Assembly (NCBI RefSeq): GCF_021155775.2
Contig: NC_060233.1
Coordinates: 20,432,037-20,496,036, forward strand
Direction of reading: 5' to 3'
DNA from: Neodiprion pinetum
Lineage: Eukaryota; Arthropoda; Insecta; Hymenoptera; Diprionidae
DNA: 64,000 bases
The notes beneath the pieces were generated by a model. It worked only from the letters and a program-made list of their open reading frames with translations, did not search any database and was not told the origin of the DNA. The translations under genes and the position numbers were made by a program. This document shows positions 41,894 through 54,400 of this stretch, in pieces. Within the stretch, counting starts at the first letter, position 1. Each line of letters begins with the position of its first letter.

Positions 41894-44425
41894 TTATGAC
41901 AGTACACTGTAGTAACCCCTGTGAAACTGAACATACACGGGCTCCTGTTGGCACTCGTCCGCTAGTTCGTCCTCCTGTCCCTTTATTTCCTCTTCCTCTG
42001 ACTGGAGTTCCTCTGACGTGCAATTGACTTGGTCGTTGGGCGGTTTGTCTTTGAGGCTGGCGTTTTGAAAATTTGCGTCTCGCTTATTGCCGTTAGTATT
42101 AGGGCGTTGGTCGTTCTGTGGTCGGCGCGGAGCGTAGCAGTTCCGGCTGTAGTGTCCTCTGGTTTCGCAATTATGACATACTGCTTGTTGTTCATGGGCG
42201 GTCCGATGTGTGTTACAGGTGTGGCATTCACATCTCTGGAGTTCTTTATCTTCATCTTGTTCCGCTTCATCGTGGTGGTGGACAGACGCTGGTGGTCGAG
42301 GAGTTGACCTTGGCGAGTTCGTCGAGGTTCTTTGTTGTACCTGGAATCTTCGCGTATCTGATGCGCTGCCTGGCCCGTAAATTTGGGACTTGTTCCAAGA
42401 CGTGGGTTTCGAGGCTGTGTCGTTACTGTTCATCAGCTGTTGTTGATGCATTCGGAAATTCAATTCCTCGCCTTCGGCTTCTTTCGCAGCCTTCTGGGCT
42501 TCTAGTAACTTGAAGTACTGACGGTTTTTGACTTGATGGAATATCCTCGGATTAAGTCCATATAGATAGTACTGGCACACTCTATTTTCGAGGTCTTGAA
42601 GATTAGGATCGATGTTCGCTCGTAGTTGTTGATTCGAGAAGGCAGCTACGAGGTCTTGGTAGATCTGATTGAATTTGAGATTGTAGGCGTCCACAGTGTC
42701 GCCCTTTTGGCCTGTTCTGCCAAGCTCCATTTCCAATGTGGTGGCACTTTTCTCGACAATAACGGCTGATCTTATGACTTCGAGTAAAGTTGGGATTGTA
42801 CGAGGTCTCCTCTGGTTGATGGTCTTCTGAAGAGCTCCTCCTGTCTTCAAGCTGATTACCATGCTCAAAAACGGGAAACGTTGGGTTGGCATAACTACCA
42901 TATCGGCGGCTTTTACTTGCATGATCCAAGCGTGTACGTCTTCGCCTGCTTTTCCTTCCAGTCTGCAATCAATCATCTTGATGGCTTGAAACGCGGGTAG
43001 GAAATCTTGGATCGCATAGGGCTCGTCCGCTGGGCGATTTGGTTCTCCGGGGTATCTTCCGGCAGCATCGGGGCGTAGGCTGACATCATTCAAGTAAGCT
43101 TCCGTTCGTGCATACGGGCCTGGGTCTCTTGGATTCCGAGGGGGAAACACGTCTCGGGGTGGCGCAGTTGCCGGTAGTTGAATTCTTGTTTGGTTTCTTC
43201 GCGCAAGTTCCTCAATGTTTCTCATTATCTCTTGCTGTTGGCGTAAAGCTTCGGGATCACTCAGCAACTGGGACATACTGAACGTCACAGTGTCCGGACG
43301 ACGATGTGGTGAAGTAGCAGACATTTCCAAGGCTCTTCGAAGTTCATCCTCTTCTTGCTGTTCTAGCCGACGACGCGGGACGTTGTTACGGGTATTGCTA
43401 CCAGTACCTCGTGGGATTTCGTAATCCGTCGGACCATTAGGCCACTGTGGACTAGGCCTTGGTGTAAGGCGTACGTTCGGCATCCGTGATAAACGTCGGC
43501 TTTCCTCGAGAACGCGTTGCAGTGTCGAATCCGTATCCGACAAGATATCATGGTTTACATTGGCTCGCGCGGTGGAGAATTGGTCGTTTTCTAATGAGCG
43601 ATTTCGGTGAAGGATCGGTACTGCCATCGCATTTATACCTTGATGGTCCGAGTCTGAATTGGCTGGGGAGCCCACCTCATTGATGCGCGGCGTCGGTGGC
43701 AGCAATCGGTTTTGAGCGAGCCCGTATAATGCCGAGTAACGTGGTGGGTTTGTTACGATTGAGGGAGCTATCTGAGAAGGACCTTCCACCTCTGATTCAA
43801 CGAGACGCGCGGTATCTAGTTGAATTCGCGGTATCGCTTCGGTATGGTTTCCGGGCGGTTTCAAAATATTAGAAACATTCGGATCATCGCTAGTTGTTAA
43901 GCGATAATAGTTATTGATTGCTTCTCGATTGGTATTACTATTTGTAAGAGCTTCCTCTTGACGGTTTTCTTCGGTTAATTGGTTATTCGGTTGTTGCATT
44001 TCCTGAAACATTTGGTTGGTGACGCTTTCAAGCGTGTCTTCGGGACGCGGAACTGTTTCAGAGTTTCGATTTATTTCTACATTATTGCGACGAATGAAGT
44101 CGTGTTCACGGCGTTCTTGATTTCTCAATTGAATAAAACGGGTAACCTCTTCTATAGGCAAATCTTCGCGGCGAGCAAGTTGACGCGCAGTTAACCTCTC
44201 TCCGTTTAATTGCTCTAGACCAAGACGGTATCTGCCCATTGCAGTTAAATCATTACGTTCGGTGGCTTCTTGTAGCCTATTCGCAAGCTGAGTCATTTGG
44301 TTCGTCAAATCTCAAAATCTCTCTTCAAACCGGGATTCAGAAGTGACGGATTGTCCATCTTCTGCAGTCTCAACAATAGTGGGAGGTACTGCCGATCTCC
44401 GGTCATTGTTTTCGTTTACGTCCAT
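41894..44425 (-). pseudogene. gag: gag polyprotein of the inserted retroelement
   Basis: ATG at 44425, with TGA at 44309-44311, then open for 804 codons. Helical N-terminus (TNQMTQLANRLQEATE), long disordered middle, capsid-like domain (about residues 430-620 of the 804-residue part, DFLPAFQAIKMIDCRLEG ... YYLYGLNPRIF), and one CCHC knuckle CHNCETRGHYSRNC (711-724). Two ubiquitin-interacting-motif-like stretches lie at residues 258-272 and 319-331. An unusually long Gag for this group. The early TGA is at a codon two-thirds identical to CGA. Confidence 0.82.
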
Positions 44426-45090
44426 TGTGAATTTATTTTTTTAAATTTACCTTGAGTCAAGCTTTGACTTCATTTATTTGAATGATTCAAGTTTGACCAT
44501 CAAATTCTTAGTTTCGATCACGATTTGTCCTTCGATAAGTTTATGGTGACTCGAGTAAGTAACAAAATGCTTGTACTTACGCTAGGAGTAGCCAAATTGA
44601 GGTGTGAAGCATCACACTCGAAGATCGTGGTAGCCGTCGGTACGAGGCTTCGATGTCCTGGAGTCTCTGACAGGCACCGGGGGCAAGAATATAAGAGCGG
44701 TTCGAGTCTCGATGTCCTTATTCTCACTTCACTTCACTTAGATGGTTCAAACGCGAAGTTTATTGTATCCAAGGAGTGCAGAATTTTATACTTGCTTCCT
44801 TTCCAATAAATACACAAGTTCACTATAGGAATTGTCCAGTGTAGAATCAGGCGGTCTACACTCAGTCCCTGGTTATCAAGCGGTCTACACGCAGTCCTTG
44901 ATTGTCTACGCAAGGCGGCCTTTCACTCTATCCCTTGCTAGGTACAATTCGTAATAATTACTTATAAACGCGTAGCCGAAGGTTCGCGCGTGAATTTATT
45001 GGGCTTACGCACTCACTTCCAAAATTCGTCACTATGATCCGGCCGTTTGATACGCGCGCCGCGTTCGTTGGTTTAAGGTGGTTCCCCCAC
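44426..45090 (-). other. Leader of gag, LTR-like in layout
   Basis: About 660 bp. On the minus strand it contains CGTTTATAAG (TATA-like, near 44965), CAATAAACTT (poly(A)-signal-like, near 44765), and then CTCAATTTGGCTACTCC near 44610, which looks like an LTR end followed by a TGG primer-site start. This could be the 5' LTR of a different element that supplied gag-pol. Its start may be at TGTCTTGTGGGGG near 45090. No matching second copy is seen. Confidence 0.35.
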
Positions 45091-45762
45091 AAGACAGTTG
45101 AATTAGGAAATTGTTCAAATTTGGCATACGTATTGTTTAATATATGAACAACAACTCTACAAAATTTTAACAAGTTTCACCATCCCGAACCCGAGATATT
45201 TGTAATTGAAGTTCACTCAATTAACACGTAACATGCGGACCATGATAGGCAAACGGCACATTATTAATTTTACCATTCGTACTAAAATTAAGAAGTTTGT
45301 GAAAAACAAGGAGGAGCTAGAGCAGGATATCACAGATATTGTGAAAAAAAATCAAGGTGTTTGACCATCTAGTTTGACAGATATAATCTCGAGAAGTACT
45401 AAGGTTTAGGCTGCATACTATATATTTTGCAAGCGAACGAGCGAATGGTGGGGAACGGAACGGAGAGACGGCAACAGTGTACGCACGGCCAGGCGCTCAG
45501 TTTGAACAGCTCACATATCGGTCTCCTAGTGAAAACATGGTATTTGGAAAAATTGACGAAACACTTCAGAGCATTTTTATTATAAATAAATCTCTTAATA
45601 TTAACAATGTGTTGTATTCGAGGATACATAAATTCGAGGTTAACTTCAAAATAACAAACGTATATTCAACATAAAATATTTTTCTCTTTGATAAAACATA
45701 ACGTTAAATATTATATATATTAATAATAACGCGTTTTTTCGACAGTATTTTTCTTTTTTTCA
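45091..45762. other. Non-coding flank 3' of the Mutator-like gene
   Basis: About 670 bp without a supportable ORF. GGTTTAAGGTGGTTCCCCCAC near 45069-45090 looks like a transposon end, but I find no inverted copy near 50190-50615, so the boundaries of the Mutator-like unit are undetermined. Confidence 0.4.
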
Positions 45763-48700
45763 CTAGACTGAGCTTTGGTTGGTTTCTAGAAATACGAGAA
45801 TCTTTTCTAAGATTTTTTTGTCTTTCGTGACACGAGGTTTTTTGTCTGTGTGGTTGGTTGACAATAATCGTACTATACCGTCTCTTCCACTTTCTGCATA
45901 TACTTTTTGTATTTCACTATTGTCAATTCCAGCACTTGCTATTTTTTTAATCATTCCTGGAGAAATAGCACCCTTAAAAACATTCAGAGATCGTTCGAGT
46001 ACCGCTGCTTTTTTCAAACGAGCTTCGTGAACAAAACATTGCGTGAAAGATTTGCTATTCGCAATTAATTTTTCTTTCGGAATAGTGGAAGCAATTTTTT
46101 CGAGAATATCGACGTCGTATGATGCTTCGTGAAATTTTTCGTTTGGTTCAACGTGAAGTAGATCTTCAGCGAGCCTGGAAAGTTTGAACATCCCGGGACC
46201 TTTTCTTTCAGGATGAAGCTTCTTTAGAATGACGAGAGTGTCGGCGAATGCAACGATGACTTTTTTTAGATCGACTATCATAGAATTTTTTTTGAAAGCT
46301 TGCAGTAACCGCGGAGTGTCAAATTTAGCATTGTGCGCCACAAGAATGCATGGTTGAAAAAAGACTAACCATTCTTGGAATTTCCGTAGCACTTCGTGAA
46401 TGGGAATCGACGGTAGTCTTTTATCATAGAGAAATAATTCTCCAGCGACATTTCTCAAGCCCGTGATTGCCGTTGCGCTGGGTGTAATTGGTTGAGAAGG
46501 ATTGGCATATTCCGAAAAAGTAGACTCACCGCACTTAGCAGCAATTTGGAGAATGTCTGCTGATTTGTGAAGGCCCGAAGTTTCCAAGTCGAAGAATATG
46601 AAGTTTGAATCCACTGGCAATGCGTTCTCCATATTGTTGTTGTCCATGTCTTCAGCAATATTATTCCACAGATCGTCGGTTTCCATGTCAAAGCCACAGT
46701 TTGATTGATACTGAATTCCTTCCACCTGCTCTGCCTTCTTTCGCAAAGCCTGTCTTTGATCAGCCAGTACATTTCTGCGGCTTTTTGTGCTGGGCAACTT
46801 TGCTTTTGACGCTCTTTCCGAACGTTTCACTTGGTTTTTCTCTACAAATGTTGCAGTATTTTTCCCGGGTGAAACTCGAACTTTTTCCGAAACAGCAAGT
46901 AAATAACTATCACCCTCATTTTTATTACAGACAGCACTTGAAAATCGAAAATCAGCCGATTCGCTAAGGCTATAGCACCGATTTTTCGGAGCTTTATGGG
47001 ACATTATATTGTTCAGGCTTTCGTTGGCTTGGCTTGACGCTGCGACCGAGAATTTCGCAGCGTTATTGGCGTATTTGGTGAAAATTCCGTTCAGTTTCTC
47101 GTACAGCCCTGGATCTTGAAACACAACTTTTTGAACGCCTGAACTATCACAGCGACGAAGGCACCAATGTCCACAGTTGTCGTGTCGATTGAAAAAATGG
47201 TCAGGTATGCTACGAAGGCAGTTGGCTAGTTCCACAGATTTTCCTTTGTTTTGCGCTACTGCGTATCCGAAGCACTTTTTGAGATGAGGGATAGCTTCTT
47301 TTTTTTTCATCTCTTTGTAAGTTTTTTGTAGTTCATACAATTCACTGACGAAGTGTTTTCGGAGGTGATTCGTGTCGGCTAACTTAAAAATTTGTTGCGA
47401 ATTTCCTCGACTGACTGCCGCGATGGTAGAACTATCTTCATCTCCGATTAAAACTCGAACATTGAGTCCTGCATCTTTCAGAACAGTGCTTCGATTCACC
47501 AACTCAGCCCCAACATCAGGTTCCATGGCTTTAGCGCTTCCTTGGAAGTTCAACCGACAATCGTGATCTTCTTTGGATCGACCCGCATCACAGAATTTAC
47601 ATTTCCTATTCCGAGTTGCAAAATCGAGAACCTTGCCACTGAAAAATCCTATTATCGCACCGTAACCATTGAGGCTGTCGTAACTCCTTCCGTTGCCTCG
47701 CTTACTCCATCCCATATCGTAAGAAACGATAATATTGACGATGTTACCCAATGCTTCATCAAATTTTTCCGTCGCTTTCAGCATTAAAGGGTTTTCGTTG
47801 AGGATTTCATGGTTATCGGAGTTCGTTGCAGGTTCAAGGTCATGCAGATGAGGATAGATCGCGTCGACTATTTCAGATGGCCTGATACAAACAAACAGTC
47901 GTAGAAAATGAAATAATCAAACTCACAGAATATTTTACCGTTTTATTAATATTTTATTTAAGAAAAAAATGATCGATTCTCTCAATATAATACAGATTGG
48001 GTTTGTACGAAATGAGTAAACGTTAGGGTGGTCCTTATTTGGGGTGTTGATGAATTTCGACAAGTGCGCCCCCTAGACACGTTCGAAATAAATGAACAAA
48101 AAATGTGTGCGAAAACGGAGCGCTGTAGTCCAATTAGAAGACGTGCCTCTAAGCTCGTTTTGTTTTCATTTGAATAACATGGGATTTTTAGACTACTTCA
48201 ATCATTATGTTTTAAAAAATTCTTTTTTCACATAAATCTGTTGTTCATGGGTACAACTACGCGTATATTTTTCCACAAGTCGTTATCACAACCTTTACGC
48301 CCCCCATCCCCCTGATATTATACACGACGGCAAATTGATCAACGTGAGAATACCTCTTTTTAGCCGCTTGGTGCTTGACAGTATTTCACCAATTAAAAGG
48401 CAGTCTTATTCACGTCATAAGTTTGTAAAAAAAAATAATTGTACATGTGGGTAAAAATATGTATTTCAATAGTGTATTTAAAAACACATCGTTTATACTT
48501 TATACTTTTTTAAAAAGTAATAATTAAAATTAAAATGTTTTGATCGCCGTCTGTTTTTCTGGATCGGAAAAGATTTTACGATATTCCGAGATCCATGAAC
48601 AACAGATTTATGTGAAAAAAGAATTTTTTGCGTTCATGGGGACAACTCAAAAACATAATGACTGAAGTAGTCTGAAAATCCCATGTTATTCAAATGAAAA

Positions 48701-50187
48701 ACAAAACGAGCTTATAGGCACGTCTTCTAATTGGACTACAGCGCTCCGTTTTCGCACACATTTTTTTAAATTTATTTCAAACGTGTCTAGGGGGCGCACT
48801 TATCGGAATTCGTCAACACCCCAAATAAGGACCACCCTAGTAAACGTAGAAAAAAATCTTCATCGTATTCCAGTTTAGTATTTCTTCATTTTTCTACCGG
48901 CGCTTAGTCTTCACTATAAACAATTTTTTTATTGATCCTTCACATGATCGTTGTGAACAATCCATGATGTACAAATTATGACGGACTGTAATAACTATCC
49001 CTAGAAATATATTCCCATACAAAATTACAGAAAAGTTTGCATCCACACACATAATATATATATATAAAGTCTGAAAAATGATTCTTGAAAAAACTGCATT
49101 TTATCAATTTACCCGATTCAACCCGACTGGTGTGAGATTTGGGTTATATTTTGGAATTATTCCCAATTTGTTTTGTTCAATTTGATTTTTTTAACAGCAA
49201 CGAAGTGACATAATTACATCTGTTGAGGAATGACTCTGAAGTTTGCAACGTTGAGATTCAACGAAAAACATTGTTTCCATTAATTATTTATTGAATTTTG
49301 AAAATCGTGGCCATTTTGTGTCTTGATTGAGTTTTTGGGACTCGAGAGACGATCGTTTTATTATCCGGGCCAAATATTGATTAATAATTATGAGCTCTGC
49401 TGAAGAAAAAACAGAATTTTGTTGCATTCCAACGATGCAAACTTTCAACATCATGTCGAACAATCATTTTGCAACTGAAGTGATTGAAGTAACAATTTTT
49501 CTGAGTCTACGTAGCCTCACATTTCATCACACAACTTCTGGACATTCTCAATTACTAGTTTGCGCTCCTCCTCGGCAGCTCTCTGACAACCTTCTTTCGC
49601 ATATTCTTCAATCGCTGGTCCAAGTTCTCGTTCGTACCGCTTGAACAAATTGTCAGTTATGGGAGGTACGTTCAAACAAGCTAAGAGCTTGGTCAAAGCG
49701 GTGGAACCAATGCCAGCGTGAACAGCTCCTGTTTATGACAATAAGAAAGTTTTATTAAAAATAAAAAATCTAAAAAAAATATATGGAATTCAATTATGAA
49801 ATTAATACACTTACCGAGGACAATTTTCGTGTTCACGTCTGACAATTTGCTATTATTTTTCGAAGTGTGCATTTTACCCGTTAAAACGGATGTATTCACA
49901 CAACAAATTTCGCAAGAGACCGTCAAACAAGAGTTGAGCCCGAGACGTGTTTCCTTCACTATATTTTCCAATGAAAGAACTTTGGAACATTTGCAGCACC
50001 GAAGATTCTTGCCGAGTTCTATCAGCTCGACAATACGTCTCCCATGACACGGGATAACCTCCAAATTTTCCCGATCGGTTCGTGGTTGTGGTGTTCGCGC
50101 TTGTAACGAAGCCGCTAGGGCTTTCATTTTTTTTGCCAGCACTTTTTTTTTAATGAACCTCCCCCTTTGTCGCGTCCGATCTGACAT
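45763..50187 (-). CDS. Mutator-like transposase with C-terminal DEDDh exonuclease, three exons
   Basis: Exons (minus): 50187-49815, 49728-49521, 47881-45763. Donors GTAAGT and GTGAGG, acceptors AACAG and ATCAG; phases 1 and 2 fit, total 2,700 nt = 899 residues with no internal stop. N-terminus has CxxC pairs (RCCKCSK, SCEIC). The transposase core carries SYDMGWSKRGNGRSYDSLNGYG (first Asp), GDEDSST, HDC/CGHWC zinc-type residues and SSQANESLN (Glu). C-terminal DEDDh exonuclease: FFDLETSGL (Asp, Glu), HNAKFDTPRL, and HEASYD (His, Asp), about residues 620-785. By family a DDE transposase; the exonuclease role is unknown. Confidence 0.85.
47882..49520 (-). other. Intron 2 of the Mutator-like gene
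   Basis: GT...AG intron of 1,639 bp, half of it the hAT-type MITE at 48024-48839. The rest is AT-rich without a supported ORF. Confidence 0.75.
48016..48847. mobile_element. hAT-like MITE, long inverted repeats
   Basis: Element 48024-48839 (816 bp). Starts TAGGGTGGTCC and ends GGACCACCCTA; the inverted arms are near-identical over about 190 bp. GTAAACGT flanks both ends (48016-48023, 48840-48847), an 8-bp duplication characteristic of hAT elements. No transposase inside. Confidence 0.92.
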
Positions 50188-50615
50188 TTTTCTTATAATC
50201 TCCTCGTTTATCTCTCGAAAGATTCAACTTCGGCACGTGAATATCCGTAGGTGTATATGAATATGACAGCTGACGCGCAACGTTGCCACGATCGTCGTTC
50301 TAACACGCACACATAAGAATGCGTCGTCTGTATAGGCGACCTTTTCTGTGTGTTGGGGCATAGCTCGGATAGTTCCGTCAAAAAGTTTACTCGCAATGTC
50401 AGATCGAAAATACTTTTAGAATAAATTTTACGAAAGCAAATGATATCTGTACTATGTATACTGGCACCGAGTACGTATATATGAGCTTTGCAAAGTTGTT
50501 GATTACGATCCGAACGAATTATCAACCTTTTTAATATGCAAACGGTCGGTAACTTTTGGTTGGGGCTGTCGCAGGGGATCGACCTTAAACCGGATCCTGG
50601 CAGGATCGCCAAATT
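50188..50615 (-). other. Leader next to the 5' LTR, with primer-site-like start
   Basis: About 430 bp. Next to the LTR, minus strand AATTTGGCGATCCTGCCAGG contains TGGCGATCCTGCC, a primer-binding-site-like start reminiscent of the tRNA-Arg-type sites of 412/mdg1 elements. The remainder probably includes the 5' end of the Mutator-like gene; the border is not visible. Confidence 0.45.
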
Positions 50616-50982
50616 TGTCATGCAAATATTGCGCAACGATTATATAGGTATTTATATGTTTATTCAAACAGAGAATTGAATGATGATTGATAACAAAAAA
50701 TGGTAAAAGGAAGTGTTAACGTTATATTATATTAAATTAGACGTGCGTTACGCCTGGAAGCAGTATTGAGACTGCTCACACGGCCTCTCGCCGGGCTCGG
50801 CAACAGTGCATATGAAGTGCATAATCGCGTAATTTGAGCACTGCTGCCGATAAGAAAGCCAAGCGCATAAGGCGGGCTACGCTGCATGATAAATTTTGTA
50901 TTCATCTAAATAATCCCCGGCATGTTCCTACGAGAGGATATAAACTGTAACATTTCATTAGAAATGTTCCAGCTCCATCACA
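50616..50982 (-). repeat. 5' LTR of the inserted retroelement
   Basis: 367 bp, identical to 38816-39182 except at about five positions by my alignment. AGCT follows at 50983-50986. Confidence 0.93.
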
Positions 50983-50986
50983 AGCT

Positions 50987-51427
50987 CATCGGCGCGGTCG
51001 CGATCGAGCTGATTGTGTGTGAGGCGCGTACGCCATGAGCTTATTCGTACGCGTGCGCGCAGTGATATCAGCTTGAAAACAGCGCGCCCCGCCGCGGTTA
51101 ACGAGATGAATTTTTACGAGCAATGCGAGATTTTTTCACAATTTTTCATGCATAGGGTTCAAGCGTGGTACCAACCTTTATACAGTTTGGCGGGACACAT
51201 ACAAAAGAGTATCTGATGGGTTGGCCTGGCGTCTCGCCGGTTGGAATAACAGGCGGTTGGGGTAAGAATCCCTTCGGTGTCCTCTGTCTGTCCGTCTATT
51301 TGTTTGTCTGTCTATATATCTGTCGCTCAAACGCGCGCGTGGCTTGCCGTCCGGGTGTCTGTACTACCGCAGGGTGAGAAGACGGAAGCTGTGGTGTGCA
51401 ACTGCTCGGAGTCTGGGATCTTCGTCA
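50987..51427. other. Polinton intergenic region downstream of polB
   Basis: GC-rich 440 bp with no supported gene. It contains hairpin B and a TCTGTCTG-type pyrimidine run (51283-51315). Without the retroelement it would join directly to 38683-38815, giving about 575 bp between polB and the ATPase gene. Confidence 0.55.
51025..51053. other. Hairpin B with loop core CCATGAGCTTATT
   Basis: CGCGTACG (51025-51032) pairs perfectly with CGTACGCG (51046-51053). Loop 13 nt, same core as hairpin A at 38755-38787 but with a different stem. The two would be about 65 bp apart without the retroelement. Confidence 0.65.
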
Positions 51428-54400
51428 TCATCCAGTGCGATAACCGTAGGGCAGCGTATCGAAACTCGTGACGCAACAACGCCTTTTCACGTACACCGGT
51501 TTACACGTTTTGTGCTCGGAGCGCGTCACGACTGCGTGCAGTTCCGTTCGGCGAATGGCGCGAAACTCCAAGGGAATGGGTGCAGCGGCTTCTACCACCA
51601 TCCGCTTGATGGCCTCGAAGTTGATTTTCGAGCTCGTTGCGTGATTCAGTGATATGCCTTTCACCTTGCAAATTTCCACCTCTTCACCATTCGGACGTTG
51701 ATTGATGAAAGCATAGAATTTTGGCCCGCCCGAGACGAAAGCGCGTATAAAACTCCCACGGCCGTAAGACGCCAACTCGTCCGTCAGGTCGCCAAGAAAG
51801 TTACCCGTTGGAGGTTCATACTCGTTTGGCCTTCGGAGGTTTCGGGTATAAATTACTGAATCGGTGTCGTAATAGAGCGCGCGCCGATCGAGCTTCTCAA
51901 GGAACGAGAAGAGCTTCAGCCGAGCCTGGGCAGTGGTGTACGAGGCAATCACGACGTTTGCCAGCGCTGACGGTTCAACGCTGTGTTGCGCGTGCGACCA
52001 ACGCACGTACAACACTTCGTCGTTCACGGGCAGCAAACCGGACACCTCGACTTCAGGGTTGGTCAAAAGCTCGAGCAGCTGCTGACGCGTCTTTATAACC
52101 TCTGTTTCTACCAGATTCTCGCGTTGCCCGAACTTGCCCCAAAACGAATTTAAGCATAATTTGGAAACTGATCGCATGCCGGGATTCTTAGCAATACGGT
52201 CGCGATCTAGCCGTATACCCTCGACCCGCTCATACTCATCAAGGTAGCGCATTCGAGCCGGCTTATCCTCGCATTCAGCAGGCCAGCCGCTTGCCTCTTG
52301 CTTAATCTTGAGGAAGGTGTCGATATAGCCGGCGAAATGCCCACCTAGACGAGTAGTCGGGTCAAACGGTGTCACCGTATACGACCAGATCTCGCTTATG
52401 CTCCTGATCTTGTATCCCATTTCCACGGCTTTTTTTAATTCGATCGACACCCACGTGCCCTCGAATTCTCGCGCAGCCTCGTCATCATGTCTACACTCGT
52501 CCTGGTTCAAACTCTGACAACATGAGCGGCACAAGGCAAACATGAGTTTGTCATGCATGCGCACCGGCAAAACAGGGTGATAAAGATTGCGAGGCGGTAG
52601 AACTCGGCACTTGATGAGGCCCTCAACTCGCGTGATGTCGCAACCGCTTGACCCTGTCAAGAGCTTACACTCCTCTCCAACGTAGACCGTCGGGTGGCCA
52701 ACAGGGAACCTTCCATTCTTACAGATGAACGGATACAACGAGCAAACATCGACGTATCGTATTTCCTCGTACGCGTTGCCCGTTGCATCTGTTTTCACCT
52801 CGTAGTATCGGGAAGCGTTCCCCGTTCGACCGCCGTAGAACGCATTACGCGGATTGAGTGCTTCACTCGTGGCAGTGCCAGCGATCAGCGGGTGTGTTGC
52901 CACGTACTCCCTCATCTCCTCGTTCTCCCTCAAGCTCCGATCAAACTCGCATTCCCACTGTTCCGTCACGCGGTAACCCAATTCGCGCATACGGCTGATC
53001 TTTGCACGAGTTTCCTCGTAACGCCTATCCAACGTCTCGCCGTTGACGCTACGCCTATCGCGGTTGATTCGTAAACATTTACGACAGCCGTGCCAGAAAC
53101 AACCGTGAAACTCGTAGACGTGTCGCGTACCGTCGCCCGCGACATGGTATCCGTTCATTTTGCGACCCGTCTCCGGAATCCGAAACTCGCGTCCGTTTCC
53201 AGCATGCCTGATGTCAATACCCAGCTCGCGCTCTTTCACGACCAACCACTCCAGAGCCTTACGAGACTGGGCATCGGCAAGACGATAGCCACCCGGTGGC
53301 AGGATACCTATTCGCTCCGGTTGTAAAAAATTTTTACGGAACAGCACTGAACAAGCCGAGGCAATTGTCGTGCTCTCGGTAAAGGGACACACTCTGCCGC
53401 ACTCCAGAAATATGTCCCTGAATGCTACGCACGCACGTCGCAGAATATCCACGTCCGACCGACAGTACGACAACAATTCCGCGTCAAAGTCGAACAGATG
53501 GTCGTTCGCTACAGCCTCGTTGTACCATGAGTAAAAGTCTGCTCGCGCATCGCTACTCATGGTATCCGGAGAGTAAAACTTCGCTGCGGGGAGCGGTCCC
53601 ACGTAACCCACGTTTTCAGGGGTATTGAAAAGGTGGGGAAATACACCTTCCACGGAAGTAGTCGGTAGTCCAAAAGCCTTCGGTAGCGCCGATAATGCCA
53701 TAGGCATATATGCTAAGGAATCCAGAAATCGGGTGTGACCCGTTTCGAGCATGATGATCTTACTGCCGCTTAGGATGACCTGCGGCGGGTTTCCATCCCG
53801 CTCAACCATATGCCGCAGTATGAATTGCGCGTCAACACCTTTTGCATTGTGCGCAATGCATACGATGCGGGCAAAGTCCTGAACGGGCCGAGTAGCAAAG
53901 TCTACCAACTCCTTCACCGGTTCCCTCCTGAAAACGAACTCACGTACGAGCCCGCAAGCGGAACAGCCGTTCGATATATCGGGATCGTGGATACATTGCG
54001 TACACACTTGTTGCGCTACGCACAAGTTCGGCACATGTATGTTTGTCGTCGCGTCACCGTCTACCGTCTCGCATTGCTGCGTTTCGAAATCATAAAAAAT
54101 GAAGATGTAACGTTTCGGTCTTGTCGCGTCTTTCAGCGGCGTCATAAAGCAGTCGTGATTGTACGGTCTGTTGCAGCGGCATGTTGCGCAAAAACGAGTT
54201 TCACAAATGTGTGCCCTCCGCGAAAGATTTACGAATCGCTCGCAATTCCGGCATATACGCAGCGTCGCACAAACGGAACGACGCGGACTGAAGGAGCCGA
54301 TCCTGCGGTGGTACTCCAGACAACCGTTACCGCGGAACACGCGTCTGCAATCGGGACACTCGATTTCGCGAGACTGGCTGTTGCACGGTGGCGATGCGAG

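Larger units (their letters stand above)
38816..50982 (-). mobile_element. LTR retrotransposon (gypsy-like, env remnant) inserted in the Polinton
   Basis: Two 367-bp direct repeats, TG...CA in form, flank the insert, and AGCT lies just outside both (38812-38815 and 50983-50986), a 4-bp target duplication as in many gypsy elements. The LTRs differ at about five positions (my count), so the insertion is recent. Internally, on the minus strand: leader, an inserted Mutator-like gene, gag, protease/RT start, an RT-Env fusion. RNase H and integrase are missing. Confidence 0.88.
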
